This document shows positions 23,757-33,819 of a stretch of DNA of 64,000 bases, piece after piece. The translations under genes and the position numbers were made by a program. Source of the DNA: Ancylostoma caninum (Eukaryota; Nematoda; Chromadorea; Rhabditida; Ancylostomatidae); contig JBAJFG010000240.1 in the NCBI GenBank assembly GCA_037903475.1, forward strand, positions 558,001 to 622,000, in the 5' to 3' direction. The notes beneath the pieces are model-generated. The model was not told the origin of the DNA. It did no database searches and saw only the letters and a list, made by a program, of their open reading frames with translations. Positions within the stretch are counted from its first letter, which is position 1. Every line of letters starts with the position of its first letter.

Positions 23757-24050
23757 AAAAGTAGCCCGGATGGCTCAGTGGTTTGAGTGGCAGATTGCAA
23801 TCTGTCCCTATCGCTGGTTCCACTCCGTTGGAGATCCAGATTTAAGTATCGCAGTGTTTGGGGTTCACTGCTTGGAACGTCCCCCGTGATCTCCTTCGGG
23901 TAGTCCAGGAAGGCATCCGGCAACGTTTTGCATAAATTTCGAAGATAAACTACGATAAGTGTAAGTGTAAGTAATAGTGGAAAACTCTTTCGAAGATAAA
24001 CTACGATAAGTATAAGTGTAAGTAATTGTAATAGTGTAAGTAATAGTGAA
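23757..24050 (+). mobile_element. tRNA-derived SINE with GTAAGT-rich tail
   Basis: Pol III A-box TGGCTCAGTGG and B-box GGTTCCACTCC at tRNA spacing, a body of about 120 bp, then AAGATAAACTACGATAAGTG twice with GTAAGT repeats. The same tail occurs at 22070-22110. Confidence 0.7.
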
Positions 24051-24623
24051 AAACCACTTTTTCAAAGTTGAGGGAGACCGGGAGAGAGTAACTCCGCCGT
24101 AAAGGACTGCTCCACGAAAGATAAATGACAGCGGTAGAACTACTTCGCAATGGATATGGAACAATTTATACGGATTTCGATTATTTCTGAGGATCCCGAA
24201 TTGGATGAGCTTTATTATTCAGATGGGATAACTGAAGTACTGTGTCCATCTATAGAAGAATAACGGCCATTTTTGTATTCGCGAAGCAGTGCACTATAGC
24301 AGAAAATGGAAGAGTTGGCTTCGCTTATTGTGTATTCAGAAATCTTTCCCCATGAAAATCACAAAAATGAAAAAAAAACGTGAAAGTAGTGAAAATGATC
24401 CCCTGCTTCATAGCCTTAACATATCGACTGCACTCTGTCTACTATGGGCTAAAATTGTATTTTTCTTCGCTTTCTCCCAAGCTCGAGCGGTTTATAGCTC
24501 ATTACTACCGGGGCGCCGGAGGGTGGCGGCGGCCGGCGCCCGCCGGCGCCCATTTGCAGTGGCTGCCGGACCCGACTGTAACTTGTGCCTTCTACAATCC
24601 AACTTCCGCCGTTTGTTGCTTCC

Positions 24624-24672
24624 AACTCGAGAAGCGTACGCGACCGCGCCGCACGCGTACGCTTCTCGAGTT
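24624..24672. repeat. Perfect 19-bp-arm palindrome
   Basis: AACTCGAGAAGCGTACGCG at 24624-24642 and its exact reverse complement at 24654-24672, with an 11-base GC-rich loop. It lies just outside the 2.75-kb element. Confidence 0.9.
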
Positions 24673-25413
24673 CGGGTTGTTTCTTCAAATTCCACGCACC
24701 TAATGATATCAGTGGCCACCTTTTCACAGTTTGTGGGTTCCGATAACACTCATCTGTCTCAATCAAGGTTAGAAAACTTGTCCATATTCACGCAGAACTG
24801 CTGGTACCCTCGAAGGCTGCAGCCGCGACGCGCACATGAATCGACCAATCACAGGCCAGCAGCCTACCTTTTGTCACGCAGCCATTTTTTCCCTACTTGT
24901 AATTAGGAATCCCGTTTTGAAAGTATAGAATTCTAATTGGAATTTCAGAATTCGTTGTTTTTTATCATGAAGACCCCGAATTCTTGGGATCATCTCTTAG
25001 ATTGCAGTTGAACATTTGTACCTGAGTGCTCAAATGCATCGTCCCTGAACTTTTAGTTCCAAGCGTTCGTCAACATGCATAGTTGTAAAAAAAAGCTAGC
25101 AGCGAAGAAACTCTATATTTTAACGACGCAATGGATCGAACAGAGAACGAAAATGGCCCACAATGAATATTTATCGAGGAATTCACCCGCGTGGCACGTT
25201 TGCACGAGGCCGGAGGTGCAAAGGATTACGGATTACGTTCGAGAGCGTGGAAGTGGAGAGGAACGAACGAATGAACGAACGAACGCGAACGAAATTAGCA
25301 CTTTCAATCACCTCTGTTATTGTTCACAACCGGAAGTCTAACTGACTGCAAGGGAAGGGAAACAAACACACACAGACAGACATCTCACAACGGCACACAA
25401 CAGCTACAAATGC
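24673..25413. other. Unassigned stretch with a GAAC microsatellite
   Basis: GAAC/CGAA tandem at about 25261-25293. It is the 3' side of the minus-strand peptide gene; no clear AATAAA on that strand. Confidence 0.45.
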
Positions 25414-25721
25414 TCAGTAGTACGTGTCGACGATGTCGAACGTGCGGTCGTCGTGCAGTTTCTTTCGCTTTTGCTCCGTGAACGACGTGTGAAATATGCG
25501 GCTGAGCTGTTCAGAGTCCGGATTTTGCATGAATGGGACACGTATCACCATACGACGCTTCTCTGGCTGCATTACTGAGTCCGGAATCACCCTGAATCGA
25601 GTAGTTATCATGGAAGAAGTGAAGATAATGTAAAAATATCGCTTGTGTACCTAGCATGTGAGTAGCTGGACAATAATAGTAGGCAAGAGAGAAGCAACCC
25701 AAGGCATGCACAGCTGCGCAT
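25414..25721 (-). CDS. Small secreted peptide-like precursor (82 aa, two exons)
   Basis: Exon 1 25651-25721 and exon 2 25414-25591 on the minus strand, separated by a 59-bp GT-AG intron. The ATG lies four bases after a GAGTTTCAG acceptor (25726 on), the layout of a spliced-leader site, which fixes the start. Residues 1-23 (MRSCACLG then LLLSCLLLLSSYSHA) form a textbook signal peptide with likely cleavage after SHA. The remaining 59 residues are charged, contain no Cys, and carry two basic clusters (EKRR and QKRKK) that could be proprotein-convertase sites, releasing a segment that begins MVIRVPFMQ. The C-terminus is DIVDTYY. This resembles a neuropeptide or other processed-peptide precursor, but no known family or amidation Gly is seen, so a plain secreted protein is equally possible. 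It is divergent from the secreted-protein gene at 26313. Confidence 0.65.
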
Positions 25722-25725
25722 CTTC

Positions 25726-26304
25726 CTGAAACTCAGCGTGATCATGGATCGACAGAAAAGTGGTCCGAAACACGCGTTGATGGAAACGAGTGGGACATAG
25801 GTCTCACACGAATTATGCAGTCCGAGTAATTAATCGAAAACACAGGGACAGCTCAAAAACCGAGACTCAAAAGACCCAAAAAACAAAAACAAAAACTACA
25901 TCTTATCGAGGATGCTTCTGAAATAATATGCGAAGTGGAAAAAAATCGCGAGAAACTTCATTAGAGCATCGTTTAGTGATAGGATGCAAAGATATCCTTG
26001 TAACCAAAAGTGGAACGTGGAAGTCTGCTTCGGAGAGAAGAGCTCAAAAATCTCTGGAATCCCTAGAATTCCGAGGTTTTTTCTTCTTTTCTCTTTCTTT
26101 TTTGAATGAAATCTCCTAAGGAGTTAATTCACAAAAAGAGTGAAGAAAAAAATGAAGAAAAAGAATTGTTCTGAGGAATCCAGGGATTCATTAACAGATA
26201 ATTTGAGCTACTACAGGAAGGATTTTCTGAGGCAAACGTAGTTTTCAAGCTAATAAATCGGAATCAATGATCAATATCGTAGTTTGCACCGAAGAATGTA
26301 CCAG
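25726..26304. promoter_or_regulatory. Shared intergenic region between two divergent secreted-protein genes
   Basis: About 580 bp between the spliced-leader acceptors of the minus-strand gene (25726) and the plus-strand gene (26304). No TATA box or repeat stands out; a plus frame at 25928-26119 is unsupported. Confidence 0.4.
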
Positions 26305-26312
26305 GTTTCCTA

Positions 26313-27620
26313 ATGAATTCCCACGCTTTTGTAAAGTTTATGTGTATTGCATCCTTTTTTTTGTGAGATTTTTTTTCTGCAAGAGAGTGTTTATAACCAC
26401 ATAAAGCGCTTTTCTTGATCTATGCTCATATCCTCACCTTTTTGAAAAATCTCAGACAAATCTCGATCTCAGACAAGTTTTAAGTATTGGAAATAGAAGT
26501 AAGTTTTCTTTTCGGTTTGGCCAAAAGGCGAGTGATGTGGGTCGAAACCTCTGCGCCTTGGTTAACTCAAAGTACCTCCAGATGACATAGAAAAAATCAG
26601 GTCGAAGGAGCTCATCCGCTGTGGGCGGGGTTTGCCTGCAGTAGACGAGTTGTCCCGATCATCCCTCATCCGTACCCATCATCTCTATCGATCCTCAAGC
26701 CCTCAAATCTCATGATAGTCCATCACTTGAGAATAAAAAAACTTATTCGACAATGCAAGATTAGAACTAGGTTTTTCGATTTCAGGATTTCATTAATCCA
26801 ATATGTTCAACTAAGGGGAGCAATACAAACCGGGCACAAGAATAGTAAAGGATGAAGGACTTCATCTCTCCTGAATTTTCCAGTTTTTGAGTCGGTTCCC
26901 AAACTACTGAGTAATGTTACCGCACATCTCTGTTTTTATTAGGTACCCAATGCGATATACACCTTGAGCGAGAGGTTTTGCAAGGCCATTTGCGTGTTCT
27001 GGATGTCAACAAGGATTCAAAGAGGTGGAGAGTATCATCTGCTACGAAGATCGAACAAAGAAATGCAATTCGAACTGTAAAATGAACGTAAGGCGTCGCT
27101 CGTCAGAAATAAGCAGTATTGAGCCACCTGCACAATTAAAATGAAAGAACTTCCATTATTAAAATCAAAATATGGAAGGCTCACGATATGAGTACAAAAG
27201 AAGAGTAATTTGCTGGTCATGAGAACTGCGTATTTCAAAGTACTTATAGAGTAAAGATCCTTGTGTAGGCGAAAGTTTCATGGATGCCTGGAACAGCTAC
27301 ATATGTAGCAAGCCGTTTCCGATGGACCACATGCGTTTCACGGGAAACGTTACGAAGAGTGACGACAGGTGGTGCTTTTCTGACACTGCTACAAATCCAT
27401 ATTTACGTTGGACTTTGAAACAACTAGACGCTACAATACGTTCAAAAAAGTAAAGAATGAACTTGGGTCAATATACATTCCTGAAAAAAGTGCTGGTTGC
27501 CTAGTTTCCCGATGGTGGTCTATCCTGCTTTACAGGAGTGATTTTAATACTTCACAGGAGCGAGCTCGCAAACACTGCCATTACAAGAGAAAAGCAATTC
27601 AGCGTACACTGCACGATTGA
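26313..27620 (+). CDS. Secreted N-glycosylated protein, family unknown (175 aa, five exons)
   Basis: Exons 26313-26362, 26786-26844, 26943-27076, 27250-27449 and 27536-27620; all introns are GT-AG and the phases agree (2, 1, 0, 2). The start follows a CCAG acceptor at 26301-26304. The first two exons join into a signal peptide, MNSHAFVKFMCIAS then FFLISLIQYVQL. The mature part has five Cys (TQC, DPC, YIC, RWC, KHC) and three sequons (NST, NVT, NTS), pointing to an extracellular or surface protein. The central part reads EVLQGHLRVLDVNKD and later GESFMDAWNSYICSKPFP; the C-terminus is basic (ERARKHCHYKRK). No family is recognised; a nematode T20D4.11/DUF19-like Cys domain was considered but not shown. 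AATAAA follows at 27765. Continuous frame across four hand-placed introns makes chance unlikely. Confidence 0.65.
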
Positions 27621-27764
27621 ACGAAAATCTAACCAAAGAGAACACTTCAGACTACTTTAAGAAAATACATTATGAAATTAAATAATTGAGGACAGATGTA
27701 ACCTACAACAATATGCTCCAGTCTCTGCGCCTGTTTTTCAATAGTATTTTCAGAACTAATTACC

Positions 27765-27770
27765 AATAAA
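27765..27770 (+). terminator. Polyadenylation signal AATAAA
   Basis: First canonical signal, 145 bp after the stop of the secreted-protein gene. Confidence 0.5.
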
Positions 27771-28727
27771 GTGCCATTAACCTCAGTGCATGATACCATA
27801 TTTGATCCCCCACGCCTCCGTGGCTGGGGGAAGGGGGGGGGGGGGAAGGAGAGAGAGATCTATTAAACAAAGCGCCGTAAGGGGGCTAGAGCGGCTAGAG
27901 ATACGCGGCGGTACTCATAGACACCGTAATCTTGAGGCACAGACTGTGGGACGAAATGGCCGATTTTTAGGGACTGAGGCACGTTCGTTTCAGGACTCGC
28001 AATTACGTCACTGCTGGCTCTCCCGCAAGTACGAATTAGTGATTTCATCACCTTCGCTGCGAAATTCCAATTTTTAGTCATTATTCCTTCCTTAGAGAAT
28101 TCCATGATGTTTTCATTTTCGAGCAACACATTTATTGATTCGCATATATTTTTCTATTACTAGCGCCCCTACGGGACGCTAGAAAGTGTGGATGTGGCAG
28201 CCACTTGAGGTTCATGTCAAAACTACTGGGTGCAAGAATAAGTTCGCCTTTCCTGAAGCTGTGCTTTTTACCTCCTTTCCGCTCAGGAAAAAAAGCATTC
28301 ACTTGATACAAAATAGTATTTTTACACCTTCTTCTCAATGAATTTATCACGAAATAAAAGGGCCAAAGCTGTTGAGAAATCTGCGCCTCATGCGTGCTAG
28401 GATGCAAAGTCAGTAATGGTTTCCCGGATTCAGCAACTTCGCCATTGATTACTCTAAAGCTTCTACCAGGAAGAATTTCTTTTACTGCTCGAATGCAACA
28501 ACTGTTCCACAGATATTAACTTTATTAGACAGTGCGCAGTGCTCCAATCCTCCTATATAAATATAGAAGCCCAGAATTTTTGAACAGATTACGAACTAAT
28601 GTTAGGCGCACATCCGCTACTTCCCTTCAACACGCCGACGGAACTCTCTTCAACGTGCGCAGTAGATTGGTACAGTCTTCTGTATTCAGTTGCACATGTT
28701 GCGAACTTCTCAAAACTCTTCGTTTCC
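27771..28727. other. Unassigned stretch
   Basis: Poly-G run at about 27833-27845. A 91-codon minus frame at 28132-28407 is open but has no support. Confidence 0.4.
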
Positions 28728-29199
28728 TTAAAGGCAGCAGGAGCTGAAATTCTCGACTCTGAGCTGAGCTGCGGGTGGTGAAGTACAGACTCAGCACATC
28801 ATAAATGTGAAACGAACACAGACAATGACGGGTTACCTGCTGAGAAAATGGAACATTCGTCGCGAACACGCCTGGCTGTGTTCGTGCGCGGACGAGTTTT
28901 CCCCGGCGCGAAAGCCAGTGCGGCGCGTGGTTTTGGTCGAGTCCCGCCATGAAAACCCTGTGAATTGAATGCATTTCGTTTTCCCTTTGCGCCAAACCAC
29001 GCACCGCCATGGCTTTTGCGCCGGGGAAAACTCGTCCGCGCGCAAACACGGCCAGGCGTGTTCGCGACGAATGTTCCATTTTCTCTGCAGATAAGCCATC
29101 ATTGTCTGTGTTCGTTCCACATTTATGATGTGCTGAGTCTGTACTTTATCACCCACAGCTCAGCTCGGAGTCGAGGATTTCAGCTCCTGCTGCCTTTAA
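28728..29199. mobile_element. TTAA-flanked element, copy 3, with about 200-bp inverted repeats
   Basis: TTAAAGGCAGCAGGAGCTGA at the left, mirrored at the right as CAGCTCCTGCTGCCTTTAA. The arms continue alike through GACTCAGCACATCATAAAT, GAACATTCGTCGCGAACACG and GGACGAGTTTTCCCCGGCGC. Exact TTAA at both ends. The long open frames on both strands come from the GC-rich arms. Confidence 0.9.
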
Positions 29200-30151
29200 G
29201 CCAATCGAGAAAGCATCAACATTTAACCGGAAATCAAAAACAACAGAAAAACGAAAATCCCGCACATCTCGAACTTAGCCATGTTTCACATTCCATCCCA
29301 GGCTCGCCCTTCATTGCATTAATTCCGCAAATTTTACTTCTGTTGTTCAGCAACATCACCATCCAAATCCGAAATCCACAATCTAACCATATCATCCGTC
29401 CTGTCGGTGCAGTAGTTAAACACCGAAATCCGACTCCAGTAAATTGTTCATCCACGCCCTTTTTTTAATCCAACAGATGTTGTGAAAAACGCCTTAATCA
29501 TCGAGGCCGTTCAACTTTTATGAAAACCACAGTTGTTGCGTCTCCTAAGTAGACCTGAGGGTCTTGTTCTCTTCAAAGGCCAATATTTTATCACAGTACG
29601 TCGTAAGTTCACCATTTCATCAATCCAAACCCTAATGTAAGCTCAGTCGCAATACAAAAAGTAATCAATACTATATAATTTTCCTCCTCAGAAGAAAATG
29701 TTCGCTCCAACTCGCTTCAACTTGTTCACCTGTCTTCAAACTTCACCTGAAGCATCCAAATCATTTAGGCAAAGTCTTCAAACCCTAGGATCACCCCTCC
29801 TGCCAATAATCAAAAATTCAATGATGGTATGAGGAGTTCACCACAGTCAAGTCAAAATAAATACTTCAAATGACAATGTCACTGGCCAGTTTGACATTCG
29901 ACTACTAATCAAGTTGCGAATGCCATCTAACCCCTCCGAGAGAGTCTTTTCTAAGCAACTGGACGCGATGCATGAGAACATCTTAACCTCACATTGGGAG
30001 TGAGTCTCTGCACTGAGCGACGAATGTTTTTACTCACATTACCTTAAGAACCCCTCATGGCTGTCCGGTAACCAGTGGGATTATTGTCCTTGGATTATGG
30101 ATTATTATTAAATAAGTTCATAGACTTGTGTTACTATTTCTCTTCACTATT
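29200..30151. other. Unassigned stretch
   Basis: About 950 bp with no supported gene or repeat. Confidence 0.45.
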
Positions 30152-32530
30152 TCTCCTCGAAATCCCCAAGGGTTGCAGGCTCTCTCCGAGCTCCCCAATT
30201 TCGAGGATCCCATCCTCGAAATCCCTATGCGCCGCCAGTTTTCTTCACCCTTTTCAACTTGGAGGATCCCCTCCTTGAAGTAGTCACAAGATTCGGGTTC
30301 CCTACGACCTCCTCAACTCGGAGGATCCCCTCTCCGAAATCCGCAAGCAACGCGGGTTCCCTGCGACCTCCTCAATTCGGAGGATCCTCTCCTTGAAATT
30401 CGCAAGCGACATGGGTTCCCTGCGACCTCCTCAACTCGGAGGTCCCCCTCCTTGAAATTCCCAAGCGACGTGGGTTCCCTACGACCTCCTCAACTCGGAG
30501 GATCCCATCTCCGAAATCCCCAACCGACGCAGGTTCCCTGCGACCTCCTCAACTCGGAGGACCCCCTCTCCAAAATCCCTATGCGCCGCGGGTTCCGTCC
30601 AGCCTTCCTAACTCAAGAATCCCCTCCTCGAAGTAGTTATAAGACGCGGGTTCCCTACGATCTCCTCCACTCGGAGGATCCCCTCTCCGAAATCCGCAAG
30701 CAACGCGGGTTCCCTGCGACCACCTCGACTCGGAGGATCCCCTCGAAGTAGTTATAAGACGCGGGTTCCCTACGACCTCCTCAACTCGGAGGATCCCCTC
30801 TCCGAAATCCGCAAGCAACGCGGGTTCCCTACGACCACCTCGACTCGGAGGATCCCCTCCTCGAAGTAGTTATAAGACGCGGGTTCCCTACGACCACCTC
30901 GACTCGGAGGATCCCATTTCCGAAATCCGCAAGCAACGCGGGTTCCCTGCGACCTCCTCAATTCGGAGGATCCCCTCCTCGAAGTAGTTATAAGACGCGG
31001 GTTCCCTACGAAAACCTCGACTCGGAGGATCCCCTCCTTGAAATTCCCAAGCGACGCGGGTTCCCTGCGACCTCGTCAACTCGGAGGATCCCATCTCCGA
31101 AATCCCCAACCGACGCGGTTTCCCTGCGACCTCCTCAACTCGGAGGATCCCCTCTCCGAAATCCGCAAGCAACGCGGGTTCCCTGCGACCACCTCGACTC
31201 GGAGGATCCCCTCCTCGAAGTAGTTATAAGACGCGGGTTCCCTGCGACCTCCTCAACTCGGAGGATTCCCTCCTCGAAATCCCAAAGCGACACGGGTTCC
31301 CTGCGACCTCCTCAACTCGGAGGATCCCTTCCTTGAAAGAGTTATGAGAAGCGGGTTCCCTCCAGCCTTTTCATCGTGGAGGATCCCATCTCCGAAATCC
31401 CTAAGCGATATGGGTTCCCTACGACCTCCTCAAATCGGTGGATCCCCTCCTTGAAACCTCCACGAAACGCGGGTTCCTCCGAGCTCATAAACTCGGAGCA
31501 TCTCCTCCTCGGAATCCCCGAAGGACGCGGGTTCCCTACGACCTCCTCAACTCGGAGGATCCCCTCTCCGAAATCCGCAAGCAACGCGGGTTCCCTACGA
31601 CCACCTCGACTCGGAGGATCCCCTCCTCGAAGTAGTTATAAGACGCGACGACCACCTCGACTCGGAGGATCCCATTTCCGAGCAACAACGCGGGTTCGCC
31701 CCTGCGACCACCTCGACTCGGAGGATCCCCTCCTCGAAGTAGTTATAAGACGCGGGTTCCCTACGAAAACCTCGACTCGGAGGATCCCCTCCTTGAAATT
31801 CCCAAGCGACGCGGGTTCCCTGCGACCTCGTCAACTCGGAGGATCCCATCTCCGAAATCCCCAACCGACGCGGTTTCCCTGCGACCTCCTCAACTCGGAG
31901 GATCCCCTCTCCGAAATCCGCAAGCAACGCGGGTTCCCTGCGACCACCTCGACTCGGAGGATCCCCTCCTCGAAGTAGTTATAAGACGCGGGTTCCCTAC
32001 GACCACCTCAACTCGGAGGTCCCCCTCCTTGAAATTCGCAAGCGACGTGGGTTCCCTGCGACCTCCTCGACTCGGAGGATCCCCTCCTTGAAATTCCCAA
32101 GCGACGCGAGTTCCCTGCGACCTCCTCAACTCGGAGGATTCCCTCCTCGAAATCCCAAAGCGACACGGGTTCCCTGCGACCTCCTCAACTCGGAGGATCC
32201 CTTCCTTGAAAGAGTTATGAGAAGCGGGTTCCCTCCAGCCTTTTCATCGTGGAGGATCCCATCTCCGAAATCCCTAAGCGATATGGGTTCCCTACGACCT
32301 CCTCAAATCGGTGGATCCCCTCCTTGAAACCTCCACGAAACGCGGGTTCCTCCGAGCTCATAAACTCGGAGCATCTCCTCCTCGGAATCCCCGAAGGACG
32401 CGGGTTCCCTGCGACCTCCTCAACTCGGATGATCCCTTCTCTGAAATCCCTAAGCGACGTGGGTTCCCTACGACCTCCTCAACTCGGAGGATCCCTTCCT
32501 TGAAAGAGTTATGAGACGCGGGTTCCCTCC
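30152..32530. repeat. 59-bp minisatellite array, main block
   Basis: About 40 tandem units with consensus features CGACCTCCTCAACTCGGAGG, ATCC then CCTC, CGAAATCC and CGCGGGTTCCCTG. Spacing measured from 30305 is 59, 59, 59 and 59 bp. Variants replace the middle with GAAGTAGTTATAAGACGC. A GGATCC site recurs in almost every unit. Because 59 is not a multiple of 3, frames rotate from unit to unit, yet no frame on either strand acquires stops, so long ORFs here are by-products. Longer-period duplications (offsets 755 and 873 bp) are visible. Confidence 0.95.
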
Positions 32531-32825
32531 TATACCCGTCTTACTGGTTGCGGGTTTCCCGACTTATTGGTTGCGGGATTTTGCTGCTGTATTCGCAGTC
32601 CGGTGGTTCAGTTTTATTGCATGCTTGTATTCACATGACAATTGTAAACGGACCTAGATAGCAGTCGTACCGTGCTTTTATGCAGCACGGTATCATATCA
32701 CAATAACCCAGATGCGCTGCAGGGCGCATCTGTGTAAACAAGAAACAACATGGAGCCGTAACTGATATGGTCTAACAGCAGCGTAATGTGAAATCTATGA
32801 ACTATGGGTTATGCGGAGCATAACA
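32531..32825 (-). repeat. LTR (3' LTR in element orientation)
   Basis: Left copy of the 295-bp terminal repeat of the compact LTR element. Confidence 0.88.
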
Positions 32826-33326
32826 CTCCGGCGCGGCCCACAACAGCAAATGTGAAGGAAATTGTATGAAGATGGATAGGAGAAATTGTAGATCATGTTG
32901 GTGACGTTATAGCGTTGTCCGTGGTGACCATAGAAGTTGACGTCGATGTTGTGATGTGGATATCGTTGATAGTCGTTGCATTCGATTGCGAAGCTCATGA
33001 AGTTGCAGTGCGATGGCTCGGCATGGTAGTTGGTTGTGTTTGTTGGTGTTTTCTGTGTTTACACACTTTTTTGGAGTTTTTTGGGGACCTTTATTTGGCG
33101 GTCAACTCCGATTGTGGTATTATTTCAACCCGATTTTGTCCTTTCTATCTTCAGGACAAAATTCTTAGCCCAAACATGTGGGCTGTTTGGCTTATTTGCC
33201 GTGACACTATTTTTGTTCAGTGTAAACTTCCAGGTCTCAACGTTTGTGTGCGTTGAAACGGGAAGAGTATTTTTCCAGGCCTCAGTGGAGGCGGAAAATA
33301 TGGCTTATTTTAGCCGATGCACCAGA

Positions 33327-33621
33327 TATACCCGTCTTACTGGTTGCGGGTTTCCCGACTTATTGGTTGCGGGATTTTGCTGCTGTATTCGCAGTCCGGT
33401 GGTTCAGTTTTATTGCATGCTTGTATTCACATGACAATTGTAAACGGACCTAGATAGCAGTCGTACCGTGCTTTTATGCAGCACGGTATCATATCACAAT
33501 AACCCAGATGCGCTGCAGGGCGCGTCTGTGTAAACAAGAAACAACATGGAGCCGTAACTGATATGGTCTAACAGCAGCGTAATGTGAAATCTATGAACTA
33601 TGGGTTATGCGGAGCATAACA
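33327..33621 (-). repeat. LTR (5' LTR in element orientation)
   Basis: Right copy of the 295-bp terminal repeat, adjacent to the putative primer-binding site on its internal side. Confidence 0.88.
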
Positions 33622-33819
33622 CCTCCAGCCTTTTCATCGTGGAGGATCCCATCTCCGAAATCCCTAAGCGACATGGGTTCCCTACGACCTCCTCAAATCG
33701 GTGGATCCCCTCCTCAAAACCTCCACGATCCAAGAGACGCGGGTTCCCCCGAGCTCATAAACTCAGAGCATCCTCCTCGGAATCCCCGAAGGACGCGGGT
33801 TCCCTGCGACCTCCTCAAA
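33622..33819. repeat. 59-bp minisatellite array, block beyond the LTR element
   Basis: Continues from CTCCAGCC with the same variant units found at 31366 and 32239 (CTTTTCATCGTGGAGGATCC). The array then ends abruptly. Confidence 0.9.

Larger units (their letters stand above)
21831..24578. mobile_element. TA-flanked 2.75-kb element with about 140-bp terminal inverted repeats, carrying nested insertions
   Basis: The left end CAGTCCGGTCCGGCAGCCAC matches the reversed right end CAGTCGGGTCCGGCAGCCAC. The match extends through a GGCGCCGGCGGGCGCC block to about 21971 and 24434. TA lies on both sides (21829-21830 and 24579-24580). Inside are a hAT-type element, a palindromic MITE and SINE sequence. 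The only native-looking frame is a 37-codon ATG ORF at 24150-24263 (MDMEQFIRIS start) with no known family. No transposase is recognised, so it is non-autonomous or gutted. Confidence 0.75.
32531..33621 (-). mobile_element. Compact (TRIM-like) LTR retrotransposon inserted in the minisatellite
   Basis: Direct repeats 32531-32825 and 33327-33621, 295 bp each, differ at one base in my reading (GGGCGCATCTG against GGGCGCGTCTG). The target duplication CCTCC flanks both ends and the minisatellite resumes in register. On the minus strand each LTR starts TGTTATGC and ends GGTATA, and contains CATAAAAGC (TATA-like) and AATAAA. Two bases inside the 5' LTR lies TGGTGCATCGGC, a plausible tRNA primer-binding site. 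The interior is only about 500 bp with no gag or pol motif, so the element must be mobilised in trans. A minus frame at 32795-32998 (Tyr/Asn/His-rich) may be a coding remnant. Confidence 0.85.

Noticed and set aside
24289..24906. 205-codon plus-strand ORF
   Set aside because: It crosses the GC-rich inverted repeat of the 2.75-kb element and continues through the palindrome; the opposite strand is equally open and no motif is present.
28627..29468. Pairs of 107-167-codon ORFs
   Set aside because: They are mirror images in the long inverted repeats of the TTAA-flanked element.
30452..32514. Many 60-200-codon ORFs on both strands (longest 31376-31978)
   Set aside because: They lie wholly within the 59-bp minisatellite, whose units lack stops in every frame; same-strand and opposite-strand ORFs overlap and have no splice or start context.
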